Assembly (NCBI GenBank): GCA_947166565.1
Contig: CAMVEL010000005.1
Coordinates: 1 to 64,000, forward strand
From: an uncultured Erysipelotrichaceae bacterium
GTDB lineage: Bacteria > Bacillota_I > Bacilli_A > RFN20 > CAG-826
DNA: 64,000 nt
Direction: 5' to 3'
The notes beneath the pieces are model-generated. The model was not told the origin of the DNA. It searched no databases and saw only the letters and a program-made list of their open reading frames with translations. This document shows positions 35,890-43,927 of this stretch, piece after piece; position 1 is the stretch's first letter; each line of letters opens with the position of its first letter. Both the position numbers and the translations under genes were made by a program.

Positions 35890-37263
35890 GATAGCGTTTC
35901 ACGAATGTAGGTGACAAATAACAAAAGCCGCCCCACAATGTTCTTCGCAACAACAACAAGGAGAAGCGGCGTGGACATTGTAGCAAAACGGAAGACGATA
36001 TTCGACGATTTAATTGACGACGCAAGGGAGAACGCCCCCAAGAAGGCCGCGCTCGCGATCGAGAGGACGGATAAGGCCATCCATTCGATGATGGACCACA
36101 AGAGGTTCCTATCCGTGAAGGTCGCGCAGAGAACGATAATGACCTCCGTCGGCCCGGTGACGTACAGGAGGAGATGCTATTACGACACATTCGGGGAGAG
36201 ATACATATGGCCGCTGGACTCGTTGCTGGGGATATCCCCAAGGGCCAAGGTCTCGCCTGAGCTGAAGAGGATCGCCGTCGAGAAGGCCGCCTTCATGACG
36301 TATTCGCTCGCCGGCGAGAACTGCTCGGCGATGGGCTGGATATCGAAATCGACGGTCTGCAGGGCCGTCAGGGACGCGACCGTGTCGGAAGCCGCCGGGA
36401 GGTCCTTCGCATCCGCCGCAACCATCCATCTCCAGATAGACGAGAAATACATGGGGTTCTGCGGCTCGAAGAGGAAGAGGCCGCGGTATACCGCGGCAAT
36501 ACACTGCGGGGCCGTTCCCGCGGGGAAGAAAGGCAGAAAGCGGCTCGCCAAAAGGACGCTGCTCTCGGCGGAGACGCCGGCGAAGCTGGCGAAGAAGGTC
36601 AACGCCAGGCTAAGAAGGTCATACGGCATCGGCCTAAGCGACAGGATCTGGGTAAGCGGGGACCTCGCCGCCTACATCAGGAGCTTCCCGGAGAGGATAA
36701 CGTGCTGCGAATCGGTCTACGTCCCCGACAAATGGCACGTCTGCAAGGCCATATCCGATGCATACCCGGAATTCGGCGAGATGGCGCCCTCGGCCGTCCA
36801 GGGAATGATGGACCTCATCATGGAGGTGGGCGACCTGACGAGGCTCGAGAAGGCGAACGCGCTGGATCTTGTGGAGCTCTACCGAAAGGACCCAAGATGC
36901 TTCGAGAGATGGGGCGACCCGGGGTATTCCGGATGCTCCCAAGAGGGCATGAACTCGCATTATTACGCCCCGAGGTTCGCGAAGCTGGCGAGCAGATTCA
37001 AGCCGTCCACGGTGGAGAAGCTGTGCAGGATCGCAGAGGCCAGGCGCAACGGCGAGCCGATATCCATAAGCATAAAGGGGAGGGCCCCGGATGACATGGA
37101 GGAACTGCCTTGGCTGGGCAAAGCCTACGAGGACAGGATGAAATACGACATCGACACCAGCCGGATGGACGTCGGGACGAGAAAGGCGATTGATTCGATC
37201 AGGTACGGGGGCCTATTATAATCAGGACAGATGTGGGGAGACCTACGTTAAAGAAACGCTACC
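35890..37263 (+). mobile_element. Complete ISLre2-family insertion sequence
   Basis: The element is 1374 bp long and bounded by imperfect inverted repeats: left GATAGCGTTTCACGAATGTA and, reversed, right GGTAGCGTTTCTTTAACGTA, both continuing GGT. A 9-bp duplication GGGCGTGTA flanks it, the size known for ISLre2 elements. It holds one transposase gene. GC content is visibly higher than in neighbouring genes and AGG/CGG/CTG codons are frequent, which points to horizontal origin. With ends and duplication intact, the insertion seems recent. Confidence 0.88.
35971..37221 (+). CDS. ISLre2 family (UPF0236) transposase
   Basis: This 416-residue DDE-type transposase has an N-terminal HTH-containing part with the YYDTFGERYIWPLDSLLG segment, then catalytic-domain motifs of the UPF0236/ISLre2 family: LQIDEKYMG near 155-163, WVSGDLAAYI near 229-238, VPDKWHV near 256-262 and GCSQEGMNSHYYAPRF near 323-338. 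I use the GTG at 35971 because AAGGAG stands 7 nt before it; the frame is open 20 codons upstream. No frameshift or stop interrupts it, so it is probably active. Codon use (AGG, CCG, GGG) differs strongly from the host genes. Confidence 0.88.
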   Translation: MDIVAKRKTIFDDLIDDARENAPKKAALAIERTDKAIHSMMDHKRFLSVKVAQRTIMTSVGPVTYRRRCYYDTFGERYIWPLDSLLGISPRAKVSPELKRIAVEKAAFMTYSLAGENCSAMGWISKSTVCRAVRDATVSEAAGRSFASAATIHLQIDEKYMGFCGSKRKRPRYTAAIHCGAVPAGKKGRKRLAKRTLLSAETPAKLAKKVNARLRRSYGIGLSDRIWVSGDLAAYIRSFPERITCCESVYVPDKWHVCKAISDAYPEFGEMAPSAVQGMMDLIMEVGDLTRLEKANALDLVELYRKDPRCFERWGDPGYSGCSQEGMNSHYYAPRFAKLASRFKPSTVEKLCRIAEARRNGEPISISIKGRAPDDMEELPWLGKAYEDRMKYDIDTSRMDVGTRKAIDSIRYGGLL

Positions 37264-37272
37264 GGGCGTGTA
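37264..37272. repeat. Target-site duplication, right copy
   Basis: GGGCGTGTA, identical to 35881-35889. Confidence 0.85.
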
Positions 37273-37344
37273 TGTGCAATAGGACTATGTCTGAAAAAGC
37301 CCGAAAACAAATACATGCATCTCCTCTTTTCTTAAGAATTGCGG

Positions 37345-37379
37345 AAATAAAAAAGGGAATCATTTTTTGTGATTCCCTT
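37345..37379 (-). terminator. Terminator of the HAD-phosphatase gene
   Basis: AAGGGAATCA (37353-37362) and TGATTCCCTT (37370-37379) form a 10-bp stem on the minus strand, followed by TTTTATTT. Confidence 0.85.
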
Positions 37380-37391
37380 CCCTTTCTGTCT

Positions 37392-38225
37392 TTAGTCCGC
37401 TGGACGATCGCGGTTTTCGGAGATATTCAACTGGTGGTTGACCGAGATGGATTGGATGATGAGCTTCATGATCTTCTCCAAGTTCTTACCGGAAGAATAA
37501 TCCGCTGGGGAGATGAAGTTGACGCGGCCATCGTCATAGAGGTCTTGGACCTTTTCTTCCTTACCCTTTGGGTAAACGGCGATGGAACGTCCACCGTTAT
37601 TCTTGACGATAATCATGGAGGGGATGTCTGTCATTCCATCTCCGATATAGACGATGTTGGAATAAGGGATGCGACGGGATTTGGCCTTTTCGTTGACCCC
37701 CGCATCATCGTTGACCTCATACGCCCCTTTGGAGATGCGGAAGAAGTATTGCGTTTTCTGAGTGTAGTTGATCGCGAGTTTTGGCCAGCAGGCGACGCCG
37801 TTTTCGTCATAGACGTATTCGCAACCGTAGATTTTCATGAATTCCTTGGCGATTGAGCATCCTTCGATGATCTCGGTGTTCCCGGAAGAAACGATGTAAT
37901 GCTCGACTTTGACCCCTAACTCCTCACCATAGGCGTTGATGCGGGAGAACCAAGTCGTGACACCCGGGAAGAAGGAGATGTTTTTGCCGCATTCGCGAAG
38001 GTATTCGCGCGTTAAGGGGATGCCTTTCTTCTTGGCTTGGTCAATCATCGTATACAAGAAGGAAAGGATTCTTTCGCAACCCGTTCTTTCGGAGAACTTC
38101 GCGGTCTCACCCCAGAATTCGGCGGGGGTCATGCCGAGGTTTGGAATGAACCCAAAATTCTGCATATCGGTGACAGCGAGGGTGGAATCAAAGTCATAAA
38201 GGATTGCGCAAATCGGTTTTTTCAT
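37392..38225 (-). CDS. HAD-superfamily phosphatase of unknown substrate
   Basis: This 277-residue HAD hydrolase has motif I YDFDSTLAV near 9-17 (DxDxT), motif II Ser in YIVSSGNTEI near 120 and motif III/IV in YIGDGMTDIPS near 203-213. A large cap domain (about 25-110) with GMTPAEFWGET lies between motifs I and II. The ATG at 38225 has GGAGG 8 nt before it and is preferred over an ATG 21 nt upstream. A TATAAT box lies about 30 bp before it. The gene stands alone with its own terminator. Substrate unknown; a phosphoserine- or sugar-phosphatase role is possible. Confidence 0.87.
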   Translation of the reverse strand: MKKPICAILYDFDSTLAVTDMQNFGFIPNLGMTPAEFWGETAKFSERTGCERILSFLYTMIDQAKKKGIPLTREYLRECGKNISFFPGVTTWFSRINAYGEELGVKVEHYIVSSGNTEIIEGCSIAKEFMKIYGCEYVYDENGVACWPKLAINYTQKTQYFFRISKGAYEVNDDAGVNEKAKSRRIPYSNIVYIGDGMTDIPSMIIVKNNGGRSIAVYPKGKEEKVQDLYDDGRVNFISPADYSSGKNLEKIMKLIIQSISVNHQLNISENRDRPAD

Positions 38226-38434
38226 CTTTTCTGCCTCCTTGGGCAAGGCATTATATTATACTTTAATGATTGAACACATGCAAATCGGCCATATCCTTCC
38301 AAGCGCCATAGGCGAGGATAAGGAAAACCTAGATTTATTGACGATAATCGAATAATTATTTTTGCTTCCCCTGCCAAAAAGACTTCCTTCAAAGAGAAGA
38401 CTCAAAGTCTTACAATATGCGTCGAGGCAAAAAC

Positions 38435-38962
38435 ATGCAGGCTTATCAAATCATCCTTCTAATCGTCCTAATCCTAGCCTTCTTGTATTTTATTGTCCTT
38501 TTCTTCGTCTTCTCACACGTCCTTGAATTCAATAAGAGAATGAACAAAAAGCTCAGGGCCATGAACATCCTTCTTTCAGAAAGGGCCCAGCTTCTTGGGA
38601 CGATAGGCGATGATTTTCTTTCGATGAAGGTCGTTTTCTCAAAGGCGGATAAGGAGGCTCTTAGCAATCTATCTTCCTTGAAATTCGATACCTCCCGTTA
38701 TGAGAGGGTATGCGAGAATTCGGCGATCATCGATAACGCCGCGAAACACATATCATTCCTCGCCTCCACCAATAAATGGGCGACCAAAAGCGAGGTCTAC
38801 ATATCCTCAAAGGCCTTGCTCGATGATATCGATAAGAACTTCAGGCAGTGTTCCGTTTTATATAACGGCGATTTGGTCGCCTACAACTATTGGATAACGA
38901 TCCCAACGACAAGGCTGTTCGTTAGGATGTTTGGTTTCAAAAAAGGAAAACAGGTCTCCTAG
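38435..38962 (+). CDS. LemA-like membrane-anchored protein
   Basis: This 175-residue protein has an N-terminal hydrophobic segment (about 3-27) and a helical, charged body. The C-terminal stretch RQCSVLYNGDLVAYNYWI followed by IPTTRLFVRMFGFKKG matches the LemA pattern YNxxVxxYN...P....A...GF. LemA proteins have an outside N-terminus and a helical cytoplasmic bundle; their role is poorly known. I start at the ATG with GAGG 7 nt before it; an upstream ATG at 38417 lies next to a TACAAT -10 box. The gene ends convergent with and 4 bp inside the ABC-F gene. Confidence 0.7.
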   Translation: MQAYQIILLIVLILAFLYFIVLFFVFSHVLEFNKRMNKKLRAMNILLSERAQLLGTIGDDFLSMKVVFSKADKEALSNLSSLKFDTSRYERVCENSAIIDNAAKHISFLASTNKWATKSEVYISSKALLDDIDKNFRQCSVLYNGDLVAYNYWITIPTTRLFVRMFGFKKGKQVS

Positions 38963-40494
38963 AAATGGAGTTCATAATCCACTAAGCCATCATAGAAGTC
39001 TTTTTCATGCGAGACGATGATGACGCACCCTTCGAATTTATCAATGGCCTCGAATAAGGATTCCTTGGCTTTCTTGTCCAAATGGTTCGTGGGCTCATCG
39101 AGGATAAGGAAGTTCGTTTTCCTCATGGTCATGACGGCAAAGACGGCTTTGGTCCTTTCTCCACCGGAGAGTTCGCCCATCTTCCTTAAGGCGAGTTCTT
39201 TCTTGACCCCAACCGCGGCCAATGCGCTTCTAACCGCCGTGTTGTCAAGGTTTGGATAGAAGGACTTTACGTAATCGAATGGGGAAAGGGAAAGGTCCAC
39301 TTTGGCGTCGTTATCGAAATAATTGATTTCGGTGCCTTCAAGGAAACGGAATGATCCGCCTAGGCTATCGATCTTTTTGAGGATGGTCTTGATGAAGGTG
39401 GTCTTTCCGACCCCGTTTTGTCCGAGTATGGCGATCTTCTCGCCTTTTTTGAGAATGAAGCTTATAGGATCGAGAAGCGGTTCGCCATCGTAGCCGATCG
39501 AGAGGTCTTCCACGATCAAAGGCTTCTCTCCAACATGGCGGGAAAAAGGGAAAAAGAAGTGCACGTCCCCGCCTTCTTTCTTGGGAGCCTCAAGCCTTTT
39601 GATGTGAGATAGTCTTGCCCGATGGCTTTTCGCGGCTTTGGCGCTGGTGGCCCTAACTATGTGGGAAGCGATGAATTGCTCTTCCTTTTTTATATGCCTT
39701 TGCTGGGCTTCATAATTCTTCGCGTATTGTTCTTTGGCAAGTTCGTGAGCCACAAGGTAATCATCATAACTGCCTTTATACCTAGTTAAGGTTCTATTTT
39801 CCAAACAGAACACGACATTCGCGATTCTTCTTAGGAAGGATTCGTCGTGGCTAACAACCAAGAAGGCCTTTGGATAGGAATTCAAATAGGAGGCAAGCCA
39901 GGAGACTTGGGTGGCATCAAGGAAGTTGGTGGGCTCGTCCATCAATAAAACGTCCTTTTCTTCTAGAAGCATTTTGGCTAAATAAGCCTTTTCCCTCTGT
40001 CCCGAGGAAAGGGTGGCAAGGCTTTTGACCAAATCGCTTGATTCAAACCCAAGGCCATCGGTGAGCCTCCCGACTTTTTCCTGTAAGGAATAGAAACCGG
40101 AATTGGCGAGTTCGTCCCCTAGGCGCATGGCCTTATCGAGGAGTTTTTCATAACCGTCTTCGCCTAAAGCGGCCTTTTCATAAAGACCCTGCATTTGCCT
40201 TTCTTTAGCAAACAAAGGTTCGTATACACCGTATAGATAAGCGACCACGCTCATGTCGTTTTTGACCTTGAGTTGCTGATCCAAATAGGAATAGGAAGTA
40301 TGGGGGTCCCAGGTTATTTTGCCTTTATCTGGCCTGATATCCCCAACAAGAAGGGAAAGGAAAGTCGTCTTTCCAGAACCGTTGATGCCAACCAAAACCG
40401 CGTGTTCTCCGGGATTGAGCTTAAAAGATATTCCCGAATAAAGGTCTTTATCGGAATAATTGAATTCGATGTTTTCCGCTTCGAGTAATGCCAT
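38959..40494 (-). CDS. ABC-F family ATPase
   Basis: This 511-residue soluble protein has two ATPase cassettes and no membrane part. The first Walker A is GINGSGKTTF near 36-45 with the signature LSSGQREKAYLA and LLMDEPTNFLD. The second Walker A is GQNGVGKTTF, with LSGGERTKAVFA and LILDEPTNHLD. The linker between (about 235-315) has the basic ABC-F arm with HIKKEEQFI. ABC-F proteins act on the ribosome, as translation factors or resistance proteins. The ATG 40494 is chosen over one 18 nt upstream, which overlaps a TATAAT box. The subtype cannot be named from sequence alone. Confidence 0.92.
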   Translation of the reverse strand: MALLEAENIEFNYSDKDLYSGISFKLNPGEHAVLVGINGSGKTTFLSLLVGDIRPDKGKITWDPHTSYSYLDQQLKVKNDMSVVAYLYGVYEPLFAKERQMQGLYEKAALGEDGYEKLLDKAMRLGDELANSGFYSLQEKVGRLTDGLGFESSDLVKSLATLSSGQREKAYLAKMLLEEKDVLLMDEPTNFLDATQVSWLASYLNSYPKAFLVVSHDESFLRRIANVVFCLENRTLTRYKGSYDDYLVAHELAKEQYAKNYEAQQRHIKKEEQFIASHIVRATSAKAAKSHRARLSHIKRLEAPKKEGGDVHFFFPFSRHVGEKPLIVEDLSIGYDGEPLLDPISFILKKGEKIAILGQNGVGKTTFIKTILKKIDSLGGSFRFLEGTEINYFDNDAKVDLSLSPFDYVKSFYPNLDNTAVRSALAAVGVKKELALRKMGELSGGERTKAVFAVMTMRKTNFLILDEPTNHLDKKAKESLFEAIDKFEGCVIIVSHEKDFYDGLVDYELHF

Positions 40495-40503
40495 AGCAAA
40501 GAG

Positions 40504-40509
40504 ATTATA
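40504..40509 (-). promoter_or_regulatory. -10 box of the ABC-F gene, leaderless type
   Basis: TATAAT on the minus strand is 9 nt before the ATG (CTCTTTGCT between), the same spacing as recN. TTGACA lies 22 nt farther upstream, too far for a standard -35 box. Confidence 0.5.
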
Positions 40510-40589
40510 CATACAAAGTTTCCCCTTTTGTTGTCAAAGAAGAAATATCGCTACATGCATGGCTTATTTTCTTTATTTTTATAAGCATG

Positions 40590-40616
40590 AAAAAAAGCGC
40601 CGAATCTCTTCGGCGC
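40590..40616 (-). terminator. Terminator of tRNA-Leu(GAG)
   Basis: GCGCCGAA (40597-40604) and TTCGGCGC (40609-40616) form an 8-bp stem; the minus strand then runs into a T-run. It lies 13 bp after the tRNA 3' end. Confidence 0.85.
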
Positions 40617-40629
40617 ATTCTTTGCGGTT

Positions 40630-40714
40630 TGGTGTGGAGAATGAGACTTGAACTCACACGGGTTCCCCCATACGCCCCTCAAACGTACGCGTCTACCAAT
40701 TCCGCCATCCCCAC
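40630..40714 (-). tRNA. tRNA-Leu (anticodon GAG)
   Basis: An 85-nt class II tRNA with encoded CCA. The acceptor GTGGGGA pairs with TCTCCAC; the anticodon loop TTGAGGG with GAG lies between TACGT and GCGTA; a long variable arm is present. Confidence 0.95.
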
Positions 40715-40765
40715 ACGGCGAAGCAAATTATATCAATTTGGAAACTCAATGCAATAGTGAGTTTA

Positions 40766-42385
40766 TTATAGGAGTGAAAGGACCAAAGCCTCGGCGATCG
40801 CGAAATAAATAAGAAGGCTCGAGACGTCGATAATCGTGGTGAGAATCGGTTGAGCAACAATCGCCGGGTCTTTTTTCAACGCGCTCGCGGTAATCGGCAA
40901 GAGGACCGCGATGAGTTTGGAGACGACGGTGGTGATGAACAAAGTCAAGGAGACGAGACCCGATACGCGGAAGACCTGAGCCGCGTAGCCCCATTGCCAG
41001 CACTTTCCGTTCCAAATGGTGGCGATTTCCGTGCTCCCTGCCCCGAATATCGCTTCGTTAGCGGAAGTGTTGTTGACGATGCCGGTATATTGTTCCATCG
41101 TGAACCAAAGGAAGGAGAACAAAGCGATGCATCCGGAGATTATAAGGGCGCTAACGAATTCCTTCCTGATGATTTTCCAAGCGTCTTTAGGACCGAATTC
41201 CTTTAAGGCCAATCCGCGGATCATGAGGGCGATTGTCTGTCCGCCCGCATTTCCACCTGTATCCATCAACACGGGGATAAAGGCCGCTAGAACCGGTAGG
41301 ACCGAAAGCCTTTCCTGGAAAATGGAAAGAACCATGGAGGAGAAAGTCCCCAAAACCAACAAGACGATGATCCAAGGAACGCATTTCTTGGCCATCGAAA
41401 TCGGTTTGGTGTTCAAATAGGAATCGTCAAGGGTGCCGACCGCGTTCATCTTCTCGATATCTTCGGTGGCCTCTTCGACGGCGACATCGATAGCATCGTC
41501 GATGGTGACGATACCGGTAAGGCAATCGTCATCGTTGAGGACGGCCATCGCGTGGAGGTTGTATTTCGCCATCATGTTCGCGACTTCTTCCTTATCGGTG
41601 TTGACGTGGACGAACGGGGCGTCTTTGGCCATGATTTCATATAACCTTTCGTCCCCGTTAGCGAAGATCAAATCGTCGAGATCGACCGTGCCGACGAATT
41701 TCCTCTTCTCGTTTCTAACGAAGATGGTGTAAATGGTTTCGGCGTCCTTACCGATTTTCCTAACGAGCTCGATGGTCTTGGAAACGGTGAGGTTGGATTT
41801 GAATTCAAGGAACTCGGTGGTCATGATCGCTCCGGCCGTATCGTCTTCATAACGGAGCAATTTGTTGATGTCATCCCTCATGTCCTTATCGGCGGCCCTA
41901 AGGACTTTGTTAGCCAAATTCGCGGGCATGTCCCCGACGATATCGGCAAGGTCGTCCGCGGAGGACTCGTTGATGATACGGACGAGTTCCCTATCGGTCA
42001 TGGCTTTGACGAGCTCTTCCTTGGTTTCCTGTGGAAGTTCATCAAAGATGGCCGCGGAGTTTTCGCTTGGGCTTAATTTAAAAAGGTAAATAAGGTCTTT
42101 GATATCCTCGAGTTCGCTGGCGGCTTGGGCGATATCGATATCCGGGATGTAAGTGAAAATATCCTTTAGTTTCGCAAGGTCGCGACGCTTAATCGCGTCC
42201 TCGAGGATTTCGGGCGAGATACGTTCGTCGTTGATTTCTTCGGAGGTGACTTCGCTTTCGTCGAGTTCCTCCTCGTTATTTTCCGCGTTCAAAGGGGTCT
42301 CTTCCGACAAAGGGACGTCCTTTTTGTCGTTTTCTTTTTCGATTACGTCTTCGGCTTCTTTGTTCTTGTTTTCTTCTTCGTCCAT
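40766..42385 (-). CDS. mgtE: Magnesium transporter MgtE
   Basis: This 539-residue magnesium channel has a very acidic N-terminal tail (about 1-55, rich in Glu and Asp) that is longer than usual. It is followed by the MgtE N domain (about 58-170, superhelix with ETKEELVKAM), two CBS domains (about 185-310, magnesium-sensing) and the five-helix membrane domain (about 340-535) with the conserved FIPVLMDTGGNAGGQT motif. GGGGG lies about 8 nt before the start. I see no M-box riboswitch upstream; the 245-bp gap to pduL holds only promoters and a weak TTTTCTC/GAGAAAA inverted repeat. Confidence 0.95.
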   Translation of the reverse strand: MDEEENKNKEAEDVIEKENDKKDVPLSEETPLNAENNEEELDESEVTSEEINDERISPEILEDAIKRRDLAKLKDIFTYIPDIDIAQAASELEDIKDLIYLFKLSPSENSAAIFDELPQETKEELVKAMTDRELVRIINESSADDLADIVGDMPANLANKVLRAADKDMRDDINKLLRYEDDTAGAIMTTEFLEFKSNLTVSKTIELVRKIGKDAETIYTIFVRNEKRKFVGTVDLDDLIFANGDERLYEIMAKDAPFVHVNTDKEEVANMMAKYNLHAMAVLNDDDCLTGIVTIDDAIDVAVEEATEDIEKMNAVGTLDDSYLNTKPISMAKKCVPWIIVLLVLGTFSSMVLSIFQERLSVLPVLAAFIPVLMDTGGNAGGQTIALMIRGLALKEFGPKDAWKIIRKEFVSALIISGCIALFSFLWFTMEQYTGIVNNTSANEAIFGAGSTEIATIWNGKCWQWGYAAQVFRVSGLVSLTLFITTVVSKLIAVLLPITASALKKDPAIVAQPILTTIIDVSSLLIYFAIAEALVLSLL

Positions 42386-42630
42386 CGGTCTTTCCCCCTT
42401 TCGGAGAAAATGATAAGAACATTCTTCTCTTTTCTCAATAGAGAAAAATTTTAAGTTGATAAAATATGAACTTTTTATCCGTTTTTTAATGCACGCCCCC
42501 TCTATTTTTATTTCTTGAGGCGAAATATCGGTCTTACGTCAAAGAAAAATGGATTTAAAAATAATCCTCCCATGCGCGGGCGAAATGTCTATAATGTATC
42601 CGCACAAAGAAAGGCAGTTGAAAATCATTT

Positions 42631-43263
42631 ATGGAAAACAAATTCATCGTTGAGACCAGCGCTCATCATATCCACGTTACCCAGGAAGCCCTTGAGGCTC
42701 TCTGCGGAGAAGGAGCTCAATTAGAATGCATCAAAGAGCTTTCCCAGCCTGGCCAATTCGCCTCGCAAGTTAGGCTAGACGTCATCTACCACGCGGAAAT
42801 CAAAGACCGTAAGACCGGCGAAGTCGTTAAGAAAGATAACGTCCTCAAAGGACTCCGCATCCTTGGACCGGTCCGCAAGGAGAACCAAGTCGAGATCTCC
42901 CTTACCGAAGCCCGTTCCTTAAAGGCCAATGTCCCAGTTCGTGAATCCGGAGACGTCGCCGGCACCCCTGGCTGCACCCTCTTCAATCCAGAAACCGGGA
43001 AATCCATCGATATCAAAGAAGGCATGATCGTCGCCAAACGCCATGTCCATATGACTCCGGAAGATGCCAAGAGATTTGGCGTTGAAAACGGTGAAATCGT
43101 CGCAGTTAAGATCTGCGAAGGCCTTGGCCGTGACGCGATCCTTGGCGATGTCGTTATCCGTGTCTCCCCAAAATACGCCCTTGCCATGCATATCGATACC
43201 GATGAATGCAACGCTATCGGCGGCGGAGCCAACGAAGTCTACGGCGAGATCGTCAAATTCTAA
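42631..43263 (+). CDS. pduL: Phosphate acyltransferase, PduL type
   Basis: This enzyme converts acetyl- or propanoyl-CoA and phosphate to acyl phosphate and CoA, the first step of ATP-forming acetate fermentation. The 210-residue protein has the two zinc-binding motifs of PduL: HHIHVTQEAL near 12-21 and the second RHVHMTPEDA near 136-145. No shell-targeting extension or microcompartment gene is present, so it probably serves as the housekeeping phosphotransacetylase. TATAAT stands about 40 bp upstream and AAAGG is a weak ribosome-binding site. The TSCPD gene follows 9 bp later. Confidence 0.92.
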   Translation: MENKFIVETSAHHIHVTQEALEALCGEGAQLECIKELSQPGQFASQVRLDVIYHAEIKDRKTGEVVKKDNVLKGLRILGPVRKENQVEISLTEARSLKANVPVRESGDVAGTPGCTLFNPETGKSIDIKEGMIVAKRHVHMTPEDAKRFGVENGEIVAVKICEGLGRDAILGDVVIRVSPKYALAMHIDTDECNAIGGGANEVYGEIVKF

Positions 43264-43272
43264 GGAAAGCCA

Positions 43273-43530
43273 ATGGTCAAACAATATACTTTCCAACCAA
43301 AAGGCGTCTGTTCTAGGGAAATGCGCATAGCTTACGAAGATAACAAAATCGTTTCCCTTGAAGTCATTGGGGGATGCCATGGTAATCTCCAAGGTATCGC
43401 CGCCCTTGTTAAGGGGATGGATATCGATGAAGCGATCGCTAGGCTAGAAGGCATCAATTGCCATGGCAGGGGAACAAGCTGCCCTGACCAATTCTCCAAA
43501 GCCCTTAAGGAAATCAAAGCCTTATATTAA
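43273..43530 (+). CDS. TSCPD-domain protein (TIGR03905 type)
   Basis: This 85-residue protein has three conserved parts: VCSREMRIAYEDNKI, the central GGCHGNLQGIAALVKGM, and the C-terminal RGTSCPDQFSKAL carrying the TSCPD motif. Such small proteins resemble the C-terminal domain of class II ribonucleotide reductases and may act as regulators or metal-binding partners. Cys at about 13, 35, 63 and 70 could bind metal. It is 9 bp after pduL with the same direction. Confidence 0.85.
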   Translation: MVKQYTFQPKGVCSREMRIAYEDNKIVSLEVIGGCHGNLQGIAALVKGMDIDEAIARLEGINCHGRGTSCPDQFSKALKEIKALY

Positions 43531-43631
43531 AAACCAAACAATGAATCGGTGGGGAATCCTGCCGATTTTTTGTTACCTCTAACAGACTTCATAATCAATA
43601 AAAGAGTATATTAAGGCCAAGAAGAGGATTT

Positions 43632-43790
43632 ATGGCTAATATAGTTGAAAAAGAATTGTTGAACTTCAAACCTCTTAAAGAGGAAGAGTTTTTGATTCGA
43701 TTGGATAATGCACGCGAACAAGAAAAACGCGGAGAAGTTTTTGACGCCAAAACCGTCCTCGAGACTATGAAAGCGAAATACAGACTTTAA
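43632..43790 (+). CDS. 52-residue antitoxin-like small protein
   Basis: This short reading frame starts at an ATG with GAGG 4 nt before it and ends in TAA. The product is highly charged and its end, REQEKRGEVFDAKTVLETMK then AKYRL, resembles the C-terminal toxin-binding tail of type II antitoxins (xxGxVxDAxxVxxxMxxKY). No toxin gene follows: after the stop come about 130 bp that hold only the next promoter. The N-terminal DNA-binding part typical of Phd or RelB is very short or missing. It may be an orphan antitoxin or a remnant. The gene is too short for standard gene finders. Confidence 0.5.
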   Translation: MANIVEKELLNFKPLKEEEFLIRLDNAREQEKRGEVFDAKTVLETMKAKYRL

Positions 43791-43889
43791 TCTTCTGTAT
43801 GAAATAGTCTCAATCGGTTTTTAACATAGTCTATAGGCATTCGATTGATGAATCTAAACTTTTATATCGACATTAATTGATGATTTTTC

Positions 43890-43918
43890 TTTGCAAAGGG
43901 GAAGTTAACCTGTATATT
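43890..43918 (+). promoter_or_regulatory. Promoter of the phosphodiesterase gene, leaderless type
   Basis: TTTGCA (43890-43895) and TATATT (43913-43918) are 17 nt apart, with TG just before the -10 box. The ATG follows after 9 nt (TACCCTCCT). The AAGGGGA-N-AACCTGTATATT stretch closely resembles the metK promoter. Confidence 0.6.
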
Positions 43919-43927
43919 TACCCTCCT

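Noticed and set aside
38266-38355. 29-codon frame in the gap between the HAD gene and the LemA-like gene
   Set aside because: It is very short, has no ribosome-binding site and overlaps the -10 region of the leftward HAD gene; no support beyond an open frame.
42386-42630. M-box or other magnesium riboswitch before mgtE
   Set aside because: The gap has only a weak AT-rich inverted repeat and the pduL promoter; no M-box core or terminator is seen.
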